Assembly: GCA_034401135.1 (NCBI GenBank)
Contig: JAWZSP010000008.1
Span: forward strand, 2,356,001-2,420,000
Reading direction: 5' to 3'
Length of the DNA: 64,000 nucleotides
Source of the DNA: Volutella citrinella
Taxonomy: Eukaryota; Ascomycota; Sordariomycetes; Hypocreales; Nectriaceae
The position numbers were made by a program, and so were the translations under genes. Positions 1 through 11,556 of this stretch are shown here, one piece after another. Every line of letters begins with the position of its first letter. Within the stretch, counting starts at the first letter, position 1. The notes under the pieces are model-generated. The model ran no database searches. It saw nothing but the letters and a program-made list of their open reading frames with translations, and had not been told where the DNA came from.

Positions 1-61
1 ACAACCCTTGATCCTTACTAAGAAGGAAAACGCGATGCTCTATAAGTAATATGATGCTCCA

Positions 62-3000
62 TCACACGTCCCTATCCAGCGACTGCCCCTGAGCCATCTC
101 ATAGTACAGCCCGCCTAGGGCCACCAGCTCATCATGCGTTCCCATCTCGGCGACGCGCCCCCCCGAAAACACGGCAATGACATGGGCATCCCGCACCGTA
201 CTCAGGCGGTGCGCCACGGCGACCGTCGTACGCCCCTCAGCTGCCCGGTCCAGGGCCTCCTTGACGACCTTCTCCGACTCGGTGTCGAGGGCGCTCGTGG
301 CCTCGTCCAGCAGCAGCAGCCTCGGCCTGCGGATGATTGCGCGCGCGATGGCAATGCGCTGCCGCTGCCCGCCCGACAGCGACAGGCCCTGGTTGCCGCA
401 CGGGGTGGACAGCCCGTCGGGCAGGGAGGCGACGAAGTCCCAGATGTTGGCCTGTCGGCACGCCTCAGCGACATCGGCGTCGGATGGGTCTCTGTCCTCG
501 AGGCCGAGGGCGATATTGTCGCGGATGGAGCCCTGGTAGAGGACGGGCTCCTGCTGGACGAGCGCGATGCCGTGTCGGTGGCGGCGACGTTGGGCCAGCT
601 TGATGTCCTGGCCGTTGGACCGGATGGTGCCGCTTGTTGGGTCGTAGAAGCGCTCCAGGAGTGCAATCATGGTCGACTTGCCGCAGCCGGACGCGCCTAC
701 GAGGGCTACTATCTTGCCGGGCTTCATGTTGAGGTTGACGTCTTGCAATACGCTCAGTTTCGGCCGGGATGCGTAGGCAAAGCCCACGTTCTCGCAGTCC
801 ACGTCGAGCCCCCTGAGTCCGGCCTCTCCTCCAGAATCTGTAGAATCTTGCTCCTCATTGTCGTCGTGATCGGGGTCTCGAAGCACGACCTGCTGCCGCA
901 GCTGCAGTATGTAGTTGATGGAGGTACGGGCGCGACTCACGCTGGTGCTGAACTGGAACATGTTTGCGGCAGCCTCGCCAGAGAAGATAACGGCAATGAA
1001 ACAAACGTAGAACTGATCTGCCGAGTATTCGGCTGTAGAGACGAGTTGGCCGCCGTACCTAGTCGCCGTCAGTTGGGCACAATCTTCTTTTAGCGAGTCC
1101 CGGAGACAACATACCAAAAGCCCAGCGCCATTACCAGAAATGAAGTAGACTGGCTCAGCGCGTAGAAGGCCATTTTCCAGCCCAGGTCACCAATAGCCTC
1201 CCTCGCCAGGTTCTGCAGGGCGTTGCTGTATCGCTGGATGATGACCCCCTCGAGCGCAAGAGACGAGACGGTCCTGATGGCCAGCGTGGCCTCGGAAGCC
1301 ATGTTACTGCTCCGTGCAAACCTCTCGGCCGTGTCGTCCTCAAACTTGTACTCCATCTTGATCCTGGCGTAGCCGGCACCGACGAGCAGGGGCAGGCCGC
1401 CAAAGGTCAAGACGAGGCCGAGCTTCCAGCCGTAGGCAATAGAGAGGCATGCGCTCGAAATGACCGTGACAATGTTAAACAAAATGAGGGCAAGGTTCAT
1501 GGAGATGAGCTCCTGCAGGCTCGTGGGCTCTGATGCGAGCCTCGCTGCGAGCGTGCCGGTGCCGTTGTCCGTGTTGTCGAAGAAGGTCATGTCCTGGCGG
1601 AGCGTGTTGTCGAAGAGCTCGGCGCGGTAGAACTTCATGATGTACTGGAAGAGAGTTAGTGGGATGAACTTTGATGCCCGAAAACAGGTAGGGTTGAAGG
1701 GATCGAGTAGGATGGATGCGTACCTGGCCAACGACGTTGCTGATCCAGCCTGCGCCTGCGTAGACGACAATATTTCCCAGCGCAACTACGAAGAACATGA
1801 GGGCGTAGAAGTTTCCTTCTTTGATGTCGATAGTCTGGAAAGCGGCCATGGTTCTCGAGAAAAGGACCGCGAGCGCTGGATAAGTGCCGCCTATATTACG
1901 AGGTTAGCATCCATCCACAGCTGGATCAGGTAGACTCGGTGGTTTGACGTACCTCCAAATCCAGCCAAGATAAACATGACAACGAGTTGATTCCATAATG
2001 GGCGCTGCTCGAGGAAAATCAAGCCTAGGCCCTTGAGAAGACCGTGGTTCACCTCATCCGGCTGCGTACTGTCCACAGGAGCGGCAGAAGAAGAAGCAAC
2101 TGCGTCAAGGGCGTGGCCCGGCTCGTCCACGGTATCCTCGTCCTCGTCTTCGTCCCCGACCCTGCCTGTGTCGGCGATGCCGTGACCCAAGTCCTGGAGC
2201 CTAACCAGTCTTGCGTAGACACCGTCCTGTTCAACTAGCTCATGGTGGGTGCCCTCCTCGACAGCAGCGCCCTTGGCCATGACGATGATTCTGTCGGCTC
2301 GCTGAATGGTGGAGAGGCGATGGGCGATGGCAATGACGGTGCGGCCCTTGGCTACGTTGTCAAGAGCCTGTTGGACGATTTTCTCCGCGTTGGGGTCCAG
2401 GGCACTCGTTGCCTCATCGAGCAGCAAGACCTTGGGGTTGGAGATGATACTTCGGGCAATGACAACGCGCTGCTTCTGTCCGCCTGACAGCGAGGCGCCG
2501 CGCTCGCCGACCAAGGTATCGTATCCCTGCTACTGGTTACTACAACTCTAACAAGGCTGCGGTTGCGGGCGTTACTAACCTCGGGAAGTTTCTCAATGAA
2601 CTCGTGTGCATACGCCGCTCGGCAGGCCTCGATGACCCGACTTCGCTTCTCGTCTTCGGGGATATGGGCGAGCTCAGTGCCTGTGAGACCGTCGACGACG
2701 TTTTGAAAGATGGAGCCGCTGAAGAGAGTCGGTTCCTGGGAAAGATGAGGATGAGAGCACCGTGCTTGATGACCAGAGACTCACCTGCTGAACCATCCGG
2801 ATGTTGGTCCGCAGCCACCGTAGATTCAACGCTTCAATTGGGTGGCCGTCTAATGTAATAGAACCATCGTTTGGGACGTACCAGCGCTCAAGGAGACCAA
2901 AAATTGTGCTCTTCCCAGATCCACTAGGGCCTACGAGAGCAGTCATCTTGCCAGCCGCGAAAGCCAGGTCAAGATTCTTGAGTACGGGGGCAGTCGGCCG

Positions 3001-4596
3001 CGTTGGATACGAAAAACGCACGCCTCGCAACTGGATATCGCCCTTTAGATCGGTAATATCTTCTCCTTCCTCAGACAGGCGATCAATCTGCGTCTGGCGG
3101 TCGATCATCTTGAACATGTCCTGCGCGGCAGCCACGGCTTTGGAGAAGGACCCGACGAGAGGGGCGAGCTGTGTGAGTGAAGTTGCAGCGACGATGATAG
3201 CAAAGATGACGCTTGAAATAAGAGGCATATCAGCATGAAAAAGATGGTAGTTCGAGATCACGCAGACTCACGTCACAACGCTCCCGGCGTCCTTGATTTC
3301 GCCCGAGGAGTACATCCTGATGCCCTGCCAAAAAGCCAGCCCATATCCTGCAAAGACGGAAAAGAACTCTGTCGGGAAGAGGATGGCGTATAGGAGCGAC
3401 TTCTTCGCGCCAATCTCGGAGGCTTCCGCGAGAATGGCGTTGAACCGGCGTGTGAGCTTCGGAAAGGCCCAGAAGGCATGGGCTGTGCGGATGGTGGAGA
3501 AGGCCTCCTCGGCGAGCGACCCGGACTTGGAGTAGATGTCGAATATGGCTGTATCGTATCCTATATCGAAAAAGACGGTGATGACGGTGACTCCAATGTT
3601 GACGGGTATGATGCAGACGACGATCAGGGCCAGCTTCCACTGGATTGCGAATGCCACGATGAAGGCGGCGAGAAAGGCCGAGGTGGCCTGGACGGCTAGG
3701 CCTAGTTTCTCCGAGATGCCGTTGCTGATGAGGTTGCCGTTGGCGGTGACCTGTCCAGGGACAGATATTGAAGGCGTATCGAAGAAGGCAATCTCCTGGC
3801 GTAGCACCTGGCGAACAAAGTCGACGCGGAGTTTCTTGGTGGCCTTAATGGACGTGTAGGCGAGGATCATCTATTCAGGTCAGGAGAAGCGGCGTCAAAC
3901 GGTGGAGAGTTTCTCGGAAGGCATACGTTCCAAAAGTACACGAGGGCAAACTTGGCCACGAATAGATAGAGAAAGTAGAGACTGGACGATGCGCCGGGGT
4001 TAGCTGTGTTGATGCAAAGAGGTGTTTGGCGGTGGTTTAGGTAGCTTGTACGAACCTGAAGCGACCAACTTCGCGGCGGTAGTCTTGGGGCGACAACTTG
4101 CCGACGACAAAGTCGTTGAACGCGTTGACAAACTTTCCGAATACTATGTCCATGATCGGCAGCATAGTGCCCGAAGCGACAGCGGCCGCAATGGCGAAGC
4201 CGTTGAGGATGTGGCCGGTGCGGTCATTATACGAGAATACACGCTGGGAAGTGGTCAGCCAGGGTGTTTTTGGGAGAGGGGAAAAAATGCACAGAGGGAT
4301 GTACTGACCAAATAGCTCTCAAAGCCCGGGGGTTTGTCATCGTTGGGTTTCTGTTCGTCCTTGTTGGTGTCGCTGTTTGGTGTGCTGCTGTGGCTGCTAC
4401 TGGTGCCGTTTGACTCCCGCTGCTCCACAACACGGTCCGGGGGCGGTGTTAGAGTTGGCAGCTCGATCTTGTTCTCACCATCCTGCGGGGTCGCTTCTTG
4501 CTGCTGCTGCTGCTGCTGTGGTGAAAGCTCTTGGTTCTCTGGCTGGGGGCTCGACTCTTCGGCTGCCCCATCCCCCAGGAGCCGTGGCGTACTCAT
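62..4596 (-). CDS. ABCB/MDR-type ABC multidrug exporter, full transporter (TMD-NBD)x2
   Basis: Membrane exporter of the ABCB (MDR/P-glycoprotein) type, expected to use ATP to pump hydrophobic compounds out of the cell or into a compartment. The gene is in several exons. A disordered N-terminus starting at 4596 carries a run of seven Gln. A first membrane domain (about 4260-3270) precedes NBD1, which has Walker [10 protein letters not shown] near 2920, signature LSGGQKQR near 2480 and Walker [12 protein letters not shown] near 2420. A second membrane domain (about 1850-960) precedes NBD2, with GASGCGKST near 690, [10 protein letters not shown] near 370 and [12 protein letters not shown] near 305. 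One clear 56-nt intron is 1059-1114, restoring the frame across the last membrane segment. Both ATP sites look intact. It is transcribed divergently from the Zn2Cys6 gene at 6081, a common exporter-regulator arrangement. The substrate cannot be read from sequence. The exact number of exons is uncertain. Confidence 0.92.
4500..4519 (+). repeat. CTG/CAG trinucleotide run coding poly-Gln in the ABC transporter
   Basis: About seven CTG units on the + strand, read as CAG (Gln) in the N-terminal cytosolic tail of the ABC transporter. It lies in a low-complexity Pro/Gln/Glu region and may vary in length between strains. Confidence 0.85.
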
Positions 4597-6080
4597 GATG
4601 CGAAGCGAACGGCTCGATGGAGCCTATGCACAAGTCTCGAGTTGTTACTAGGCGTGTCTGCCTTGAATGTAAGTGCAAGTTGTCTGGGCGCAGGGCAGCG
4701 CACGGGAACTTGAGAATGCAACGGCTATCAGTGTTTCTTGGGAGGCAAAACAAGAATGTGTTGTCCTGTATGCCCCGCGGGGAATTTATAGCCGTGTGGC
4801 ATTTTATTTGCATTTTCTTTGAATATATATTGTATTTATTTTGTATTATCGTGACGAACAAACCCGACGAATACGGCAAACGAAACGGCGGGCTATTCAA
4901 GCGCAGCTCCGCCGCAATCAGCAGAAGCTGTCCGGGGGATTGGCTCTAACACCAATGACCTGGCTAGGAGCAACTGTGATTCCAGGGACCAGGAGCAAGA
5001 TTAGTGGGTGGCTCTAGCCTGAAAGAGCGGGATACCGCGAGATGCAGCGCCAAGGCGACAGCGACAGTCCAGGGGTCCCGCTCTCAAGGCGTCCAGCGCA
5101 ATTTGAATCATGACACAAGGCTGGAGATGTGCACTGCATCCAGCTCAACTCCCCGAGCCGTTCCGCCCTGCAAGGCGAGGCTGGCTCAAACGGAGCGTTG
5201 ATGTTTCAGGGCCACATGGCAGCCATGAGTCCTCAAGGCGCGATGTGATTGGCCCTCCAATGTCAGGTCAAGACTGGTGACTGGGACTGGTGGCTCTATT
5301 TCTCTCTCTTCCTTGATTACTTCTCTTTCCTTTCCTGTGATACATCACCTCCCAGCACACCGAGGAACATGTGACTGTCTTTCGCGTCGATGGCGACGGG
5401 GAATTGCTGTCGGGGGCTGTGCTAGACACAGTCCCAACGAGGCTGCACCACAGACGCGCGTATTGACGTCGTCTCGGGGCTTTCATTGACCCGGTCGCGC
5501 ATCTACATGATGGGGATGCCGTCGAGGAAGGCAAATGGCGAAACTGGCGTTCCTTCCTCCACGGAGTCCGCCACGTTTGCTACGTGCTTTGTGCGCCTCT
5601 CTGCGTCGGGCAATTCGTGGCGGCCCGCGCCTGCCCTCCGCCTCTCCGGCCGGGTTGTCTCCACTTCGCACCCCGCGGGCCGCCGACACCAGAACTCTAC
5701 GTCACGCATACCCTCTCACCCACGCTCCCGGTGTACCAGACACGCTGCCTTCGAAGCCCACTCATACCGGGGCCTCCTGTAGCGACTCGCCCGGGCATCT
5801 CAGGCCTTCTGCCTAACAGCCGTCTCGACGAATATCGACTCCTCGCTGCCTCTTCCAGCCCGCCGCCTCTGTCCCTCTTCTCTCTTTCAGTCTAGCAGCA
5901 TCACGAGACTAGCCTGACTTTTTCGCAAATCGTCCCACCCCGCCGGTTGCAGTCGCCTATTCCTCGAATCCCGCGTCCGCTTTGCTTGCCGCCCAGCTCC
6001 GGGGCTTCGGGACGCCGGTATCCCTTTTCTCGCATCTGTCATCTGCGCTGCTCGCAGTAGTGGTGTGCGCTACCTGCTGA
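4597..6080. other. Shared divergent promoter region between ABC exporter and Zn2Cys6 regulator
   Basis: No convincing gene. Short ORFs here lack family features. The right part (about 5560-6060) is strongly C/T-rich on the + strand, as expected for the leader of the regulator gene starting at 6081. A PDRE-like palindrome sits at 5558-5565. Confidence 0.7.
5558..5565. promoter_or_regulatory. PDRE-like palindrome TCCACGGA
   Basis: TCCACGGA fits the TCCRYGGA consensus of the pleiotropic drug response element bound by yeast Zn2Cys6 regulators Pdr1/Pdr3. It lies about 960 bp upstream of the exporter start and about 515 bp upstream of the divergent Zn2Cys6 start. An 8-mer can occur by chance, and binding by the neighbouring regulator is inference. 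Confidence 0.3.
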
Positions 6081-8872
6081 ATGGAGCAGCTGCCCGCCAA
6101 CCCGCCGTCGTTGGGGGCTGGCGGCTTCGACGATCCCGGACGACGAGCTGTAAGTTAACCTCTCCGTCCCTGGCCCTCGGGGGCGTCCCGCCCGCTCTCT
6201 CGGCAATGCATGCATGCCATCGTATAGACTGTGCATGTCGCATGCTATGGCTTTGTCGTGCTGGCCCCTCCTGCAGCCCTGCTCACCCAGTCTCACCAAC
6301 CGCTTAAACTACCCTACCCTCCTAAGCCACCTACGCCCCCAAGGGGCGCATACATGCCTCTTCTTCAGCAAATGGTGCTTCTTCTGCATGAAAATCACGT
6401 CTAACCGTTCTTTCTGGTTCTTTAGTGTGATCAATGCCGCTCTCGCAAGGTAAGCTCTCACTCTCACTTCGTTCCTGTCTGCACCAGATGCAAGGGTGCA
6501 CATGGGCTCTGAATAACTCTGTATTCTGCATCTAGATCCGCTGCGACAAAGATGTGCCGTGTTCCAACTGTCGTACTGCAAGACGCTCGTGTACGTCTAT
6601 CGGTGTTGGCCAGAGGCCTAAGGAGCCTCGGCAACGAGTTCTCATCTCATCGCAATAGTTGGTCTCCATTAAGAAACGCGTGATTGGCGCAGTCATCGAC
6701 GCACATCATTGACACTCAAACAGTGAGAGGAAAATTGACCAGATCGAGCTTCGCCTCGCTAGCATTGAAGGTCTGCTCAAGGACCTTGCTGCCCGTCCTG
6801 CCAGCACGCCGGATAGCTCGCTGAAGCTACCAAACACACCACAGACACACTCGGGGCTCGGCGGCATCAATACCGTGGCCTCAACAACAGCATACGACAG
6901 TTCCGACACCGAGTCTGTCTTTGGTGGTGACTCGACTCTGGCCGCCCAGACAAGCTTTGCCAGCGAGTTCCTTGAACATGCCGTCGAACGCACCTCCTTG
7001 CAGGACGTCAACCCAAAGATGCGGGACGGCCTCGCCAGCCTGAGGCAGCTCGTCGAGCTCCAGAACCGTCAGTCCATTAGCCATGGCCCTCGATTTCCTC
7101 TCCAACAACCACTGCCGCCGGGCGGGCTGGGCCAGCTCACGATGCCGCCCATGGAAATTGTCGTCAAATTGCTCAAACGGGTCAAAGGTGAATCATCAGA
7201 TCAGCGACTGCGTGTGTTGCATGCCCAGAGCTGACCTTGATCACAGCATCTCCCCCCGGCCTCTTCACATTCACGTGTTACTTCGTTGGCATAACCGACT
7301 TCTCCAGCCTCTGTCGAATGGTTTATTTCCCTAGTGACGACTTCTCCGATGCGGCCTTTGTCACAGTCAACGCCGGACTCTACTACCTATTCCTCGAGCA
7401 GCATTCGCTAGCCACCACTAAGGCTGACAGGGAGGAATACAATGCGTTGGTCGATGCAACGCGCATCAACCTTGAGACGGCCCTCCCCAGTCTTCCCCTC
7501 TTCATGTCGGCCAAACTCGAAACAATCCAGGCACTGTTACTCGGGGTAGGAATCCGTCCTCGCTGGACCCGCAGCGCGTGTGACTGACATCTTCGCAGGC
7601 AATGTATGCGATTGATGCCTCAAGACCATCGGTGGCATGGCATCTAAACAGTGCCGCTGCGCAGGCTTGCTTGACTGCGGGTTGGCACCGCAAGAGCACT
7701 TCCATCGCTGACCCAGATGACCAGAATGTAAAGAGGAGCTTGTTCTGGTACGTCTATACGACGGACAAGGCACTCGCTCTGCGGCTTGGGCGAGCTCCGG
7801 TGATTCTGGACTGGGACATTGATATCCCACCAACGTTCAACTATGGAGGACTGCTCGGAGTCGAGACGTCTGGCGTGGCGTCCATGTGGGTCAAGTCTGC
7901 GATGATGCAGGCGCGGATATACGAGCAACTGTGAGAAGCCTCCAGTTAGGCGCCCTCAATGTCAGCAGCAGCCTGGCTAACTATTTGAACAGATACAGCC
8001 CGGCGGCGCTCGCCCTACCGCAGCCCGTGCTGGTAGACAGGGCGCGGCTGATTGCCGCAGAGTGCTCTCGGTTCGAATTGGACGCTGCGCAGATGCGCGA
8101 GACTGCCATCGCATCGCTGGAGAGGGTCAAGGCGTCCCGTGTCGTCGACATTCACCTCAAGGGCGATGAAGTGCAACTGCTCGCAACCATGACGCTCGCA
8201 TACCGAGCTATCCCAGCTCCCGAGGGTTCTGTCAGCAGATTCTGCGACGAGTGTGTCGCCGTGGCACGGCGAGCTATGCAAAAACATTTGGTATGCATGG
8301 ACATGGTCAGCCGAGAGGGCTATATGAAGATTGTTTATGTCCATTGGTAAGAGCTCATTGTAGCCCGAAGGACTGGCACGAGACGCCTGCTAACTCTATC
8401 CGTGCGACTCAGGAACCTCATGCTGACACCGTTCACCCCCTTCTTCGTGCTGTTCTGCTTCGTCATCGAGACTTCTTCCCTGGAAGACCTCCATCTCCTC
8501 AAGAGTTTTACGGCTTCGCTCGAAGACGCCGCGGATTGCTCAGAGACAATGCTGAAACTGGGGCGACTCTGCGCCGTCATGAGCGATGTTGCTGCGTGTT
8601 ACGTCGAGGCCAAGTCGCAGCAGCAGCCAGACCGGGACATGGCGCCAATTGGGGACGAGTTTGACGTGTACCTCAACCAACTAGGTTTCATGCCCATAGA
8701 CGAACAGCCGTTGGTGAACCCATCTGGCGAGCCGACAACAATACCACCCGGGAGCGCCCAGGTTGCGCAAATGGCGGACTGGTTCTCGGGAAGCCGCAAC
8801 TTCATGGGATTGGTGGAACAGGACCTGTCGCATATCGGCGGCATGGAATGGCCGGGAGGTCCTCGGACTTGA
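6081..8872 (+). CDS. Zn2Cys6 transcription factor with fungal-specific regulatory domain
   Basis: DNA-binding transcription regulator. ATG 6081 opens a 23-codon exon (6081-6149). The zinc cluster is split by introns: exon 6426-6449 encodes CDQCRSRK and the exon from 6536 continues RCDKDVPCSNC, giving Cys 24, 27, 34, 40, 43 and 50 (CX2CX6CX5CX2CX6C). The third exon ends at 6657 with an unusual GTTGGT donor and resumes at 6724 with a linker and coiled coil (ERKIDQIELRLASIEGLL), typical of dimerising Gal4-class factors. The middle homology region follows through exons resuming near 7246, 7600, 7992 and 8412 (motifs include SLFWYVYTTDKALALRLG), ending in a disordered tail at 8872. It diverges from the ABC exporter, so local control of export is plausible but not shown. 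Confidence 0.9.
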
Positions 8873-8988
8873 TGAGTGATGAGTGAGGAATATAAAAAAG
8901 GGTCTTCTGGGCATGGGCGGAATAGATGTAATCGTAATGAGCCGGTATTAGGCAATCAACTACAAGCTGAGATGACTTTCCGGGGCGC

Positions 8989-9565
8989 TTAATCCGTAGG
9001 AAACCTGGGATCATAGACCTCGTAGCCTTCATCCTCGGTGTCGCTCTCAGCGTCCAGGCCCTTGCTTAGCCCCGGGTTGACCGTCGCGGGCGCGAGCGCA
9101 TTTTGCGGCTTCGGCGCGGCGGCCTTTGGTGCAGCGGGAGGGGCGCCGTCGACTGGCATGAAGGCGCTCTTGAAGCCACTCTTCTTGAAGCCGCCCTTCT
9201 TGAAGCCACCGCCCGCAGCGGAGCCGCTGCCGGAGGAGTCCTGGCCGGGGAGCTTGATGCTGATGAGGCCGTCGGCCTTGGCCTCTGCCTTGCGCGCGCG
9301 GGAGCCGGCGTTGGGGTCGCGCACCATGGCCTTCATGTCCTTGAGGCGCTGCTTGTGGCTGTGGTCGTAGCTGCTGAGGTGGGCCTCGTAGTCGTTCATG
9401 CGCGAGTAGCCCTTGGAGCAGAGGGTGCAGAAGAAGGACTTTTGGGCCTCGCGCGCAGACGAGGTCTGGGCTGGCGGCAGCGTTTGGTGTCGCTGCGGGG
9501 GGAAGGCTTCTGTTAATGGATGTATGGGAGGTGGTGTATTGGGTGGGAGATCTTACTGGAGGCAT
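8989..9565 (-). CDS. Small C2H2 zinc-finger protein (U1-type finger, about 170 aa)
   Basis: Predicted nuclear or RNA-associated small zinc-finger protein. Exon 1 is only nine nucleotides (9557-9565, MPP), followed by a 64-nt intron (9493-9556) with a GTAAGAT donor and CGCAG acceptor. Exon 2 runs to the stop at 8989. The finger is Cys25, Cys28, His41, His47 (CX2C-X12-HX5H) within FFCTLCSKGYSRMNDYEAH, and is followed by the basic segment KQRLKDMKAMVRDPNAG. The C-terminal half has a Gly/Phe/Lys low-complexity stretch (repeated FKKGG/FKKSG) and an acidic tail. An in-frame upstream ATG at 9619 would add 18 residues, but MPP is favoured because the short start fits how such proteins usually begin. 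The 3' end faces that of the regulator at 8872, only 116 bp away. Confidence 0.82.
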
Positions 9566-10051
9566 GTTGGGCAGGGTTCTGCTCGTTGTTGGACTCGAGT
9601 CTTGGCTTGATATGTTCACGACGTCAAGTTGGCTCTGGTCTGGAGCCTCATGGGAGCTTCCAGCTTGGACCCACCACAGCAGGGTCCAGAGTGCTGACCT
9701 CAGCTGGCTACCCTAGGGTTCAAAATTTCCAGCCCTCCGCCAATGAGTTGCGCGGGGTTGTGCTGACCATCTCCAGCGCCAGCCCGCGCCGGAGCGTCGC
9801 CTGGGGGTGGGTCGGCGCCTCCATTGTTGGGGCCTCGCAGCCATCAACGTCACCGCTGTGCAGGGCTCCTAGGGGTCCAATATTTAGGTCCGTCTCGTTG
9901 GGGGGCGCTAACCCCTTCCCGAGGACGCCCAGCAGCAGTCGTGCGAGCACTTGGAGATAGCCTCAACGTCGACCCTTACGATTCATGCATCGCAACGTTT
10001 TGCAGTGACACCTCGCTCCGCCCAGCACCTCGCCCGAAGCGCGACGTCGCC
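9566..10051. other. Divergent intergenic region
   Basis: Separates the C2H2 gene (minus) and the MCP1-like gene (plus). It should act as promoter for both. No coding signal seen. Confidence 0.6.
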
Positions 10052-11072
10052 ATGGACGCCTACAGCCCTTCGCCGTCTCCCGGGGAGATGATATCCTCGC
10101 CCCTGCTGCACCTCGACCCGTCGCCAATTGACTCGCCGCCAGTCTCCGACTTGAATGCCCAATCGACACGGGGCGACTATGTTGGCTCGGCCAAGGCCGG
10201 TTCGACGACACAGCCGGGCCTCAGCGCCGCACCCGCGACATTGAGCGGACCGGGTGCCATCTTCTACCGTGAGCATGCACGATCTGGGTGTTGCTCGTTT
10301 GCGACCTGATACTGACCTCGGTTCCCTAGTGACCCGGATCCAACGATTCTCGAGCTATGCCATCGGCCTGTTCACCTCGCTCCACCTCGCCAACGTCTCC
10401 CTGATCCCCGCCATCACACGCTCTGTGCCCGGCTCCGAGACGTACCTACTCATGACGCGCGAAATCTACCAGACGTCGTTGACCGAACCCATCCTCGTCG
10501 CCCTACCCGTGCTGGCCCACGTCGGCTCCGGCGTCGTCTTGCGATGGCTAAGGAGGGCCCAGAACGTGCGGAGATACGGCGCGAAGAGCGCCGACCCGTC
10601 AGCCCGCTCACCCTGGCCGACATTTAGCTACATCTCCATGTCGGGCTACGCCTTCACCTGGTGCTACGCGGCGCACGTCTTCATGAACCGGGTGCTGCCT
10701 CTGCAAGTCGAAGGGGACAGCTCCAACATTGGCCTTGCATACGTTGCGCACGGCTTCGCCCGACACCCGGCCGTGGCCTGGGTCGCATACTCGGGACTCC
10801 TCATCGCTGGCTGCAGCCACATGATTTGGGGCCAGGCCAAGTGGCTGGGCCTTGCGCCAGCGACCAATTCGCTTTATGGCGTTGGGAGCGCCGCCCTTGA
10901 CAAAAGGACCAAGAGGCAGCGGAGGAGGCGGTGGGCAGGACTCCACGGCGTCGCTGCCGGCCTCGTGGCGCTCTGGGCGGTGGGCGGCCTCGGTGTCGTT
11001 GCTAGGGGCGGCCTGACGGACGGATGGATAGGAAAAGTGTACGACGGCATGTTTGAGGCGGTTGGCCTATAG
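10052..11072 (+). CDS. MCP1-like mitochondrial outer-membrane protein (DUF1691), 319 aa
   Basis: Multi-pass membrane protein of the Mcp1/DUF1691 family. Yeast Mcp1 is a mitochondrial outer-membrane protein that suppresses loss of the ER-mitochondria tether ERMES and recruits the lipid-transfer protein Vps13. Exon 1 is 10052-10268 (disordered, Ser/Pro-rich); exon 2 is 10330-11072, with splicing completing a Leu codon to give FYLTRIQRFSSY. About five hydrophobic segments follow, with family-type features: an early segment with TSLHLANVSL, a GSGVVLRWLRR loop, and YISMSGYAFTWCYAAHVF with His residues that may bind haem in this family. The N-terminal tail contains L18-x-x-L-x-P23-x-P25, resembling the Vps13-docking Pro-x-Pro motif. 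Assignment rests on recognisable family sequence; localisation is inferred. Confidence 0.8.
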
Positions 11073-11556
11073 GCCTGCTGGTGGAATTTCATGGCAGGAA
11101 ACACATCGTTAGACATGGGACGGAGTTGGGCTGGCTTTGTTGTTGGTGCCGGTGGTGGTTCGTGGGTGCGACTCCACGCCGCACCGATGCCGATTATTGT
11201 CTGTATCACGGAATACCCTAGATTTAGTATTGGCCTCGGGACCAAGAGAGCTAGAATCACGCCTGAGACATCTTTTTTTTTATTGTTCCCCCCTCCATGT
11301 CCTGACAGCTTGGCTAGAAGCTTCTTGTGCGCTGCGCCAATGCCGGGCGCTACCACTGCCGCTCCGCCACCGACATTTCGCCAGTGAGACTCGCTTATCT
11401 AACCCCACCATAGCGCTATCGGCGCAGCTCAGGATCTCGTCCGCCACTTCCTCCATCTTTCTTTCTGGCGCAAATCGACTCACCGCCACAACCCTCACAG
11501 AGCTCGTCAGCAGCTGCGAAAAGCTCGACATGCGCACGACGTTATAACCTCACAGG
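11073..11556. other. Intergenic region
   Basis: Terminator of the MCP1-like gene and promoter of the F-box gene. The stretch from 11272 has a T-run followed by C/T-rich sequence, as in fungal leaders. No gene seen. Confidence 0.6.

Noticed and set aside
134..1093. 319-codon plus-strand ORF opposite the ABC transporter NBD2
   Set aside because: It is the antisense shadow of a strongly conserved ATPase domain; the translation has no domain or sensible composition.
5486..5895. Overlapping plus-strand ORFs of about 100 codons in the shared promoter
   Set aside because: They lie in the C/T-rich leader; the Pro/Ser/Arg-rich products look like translated low-complexity DNA.
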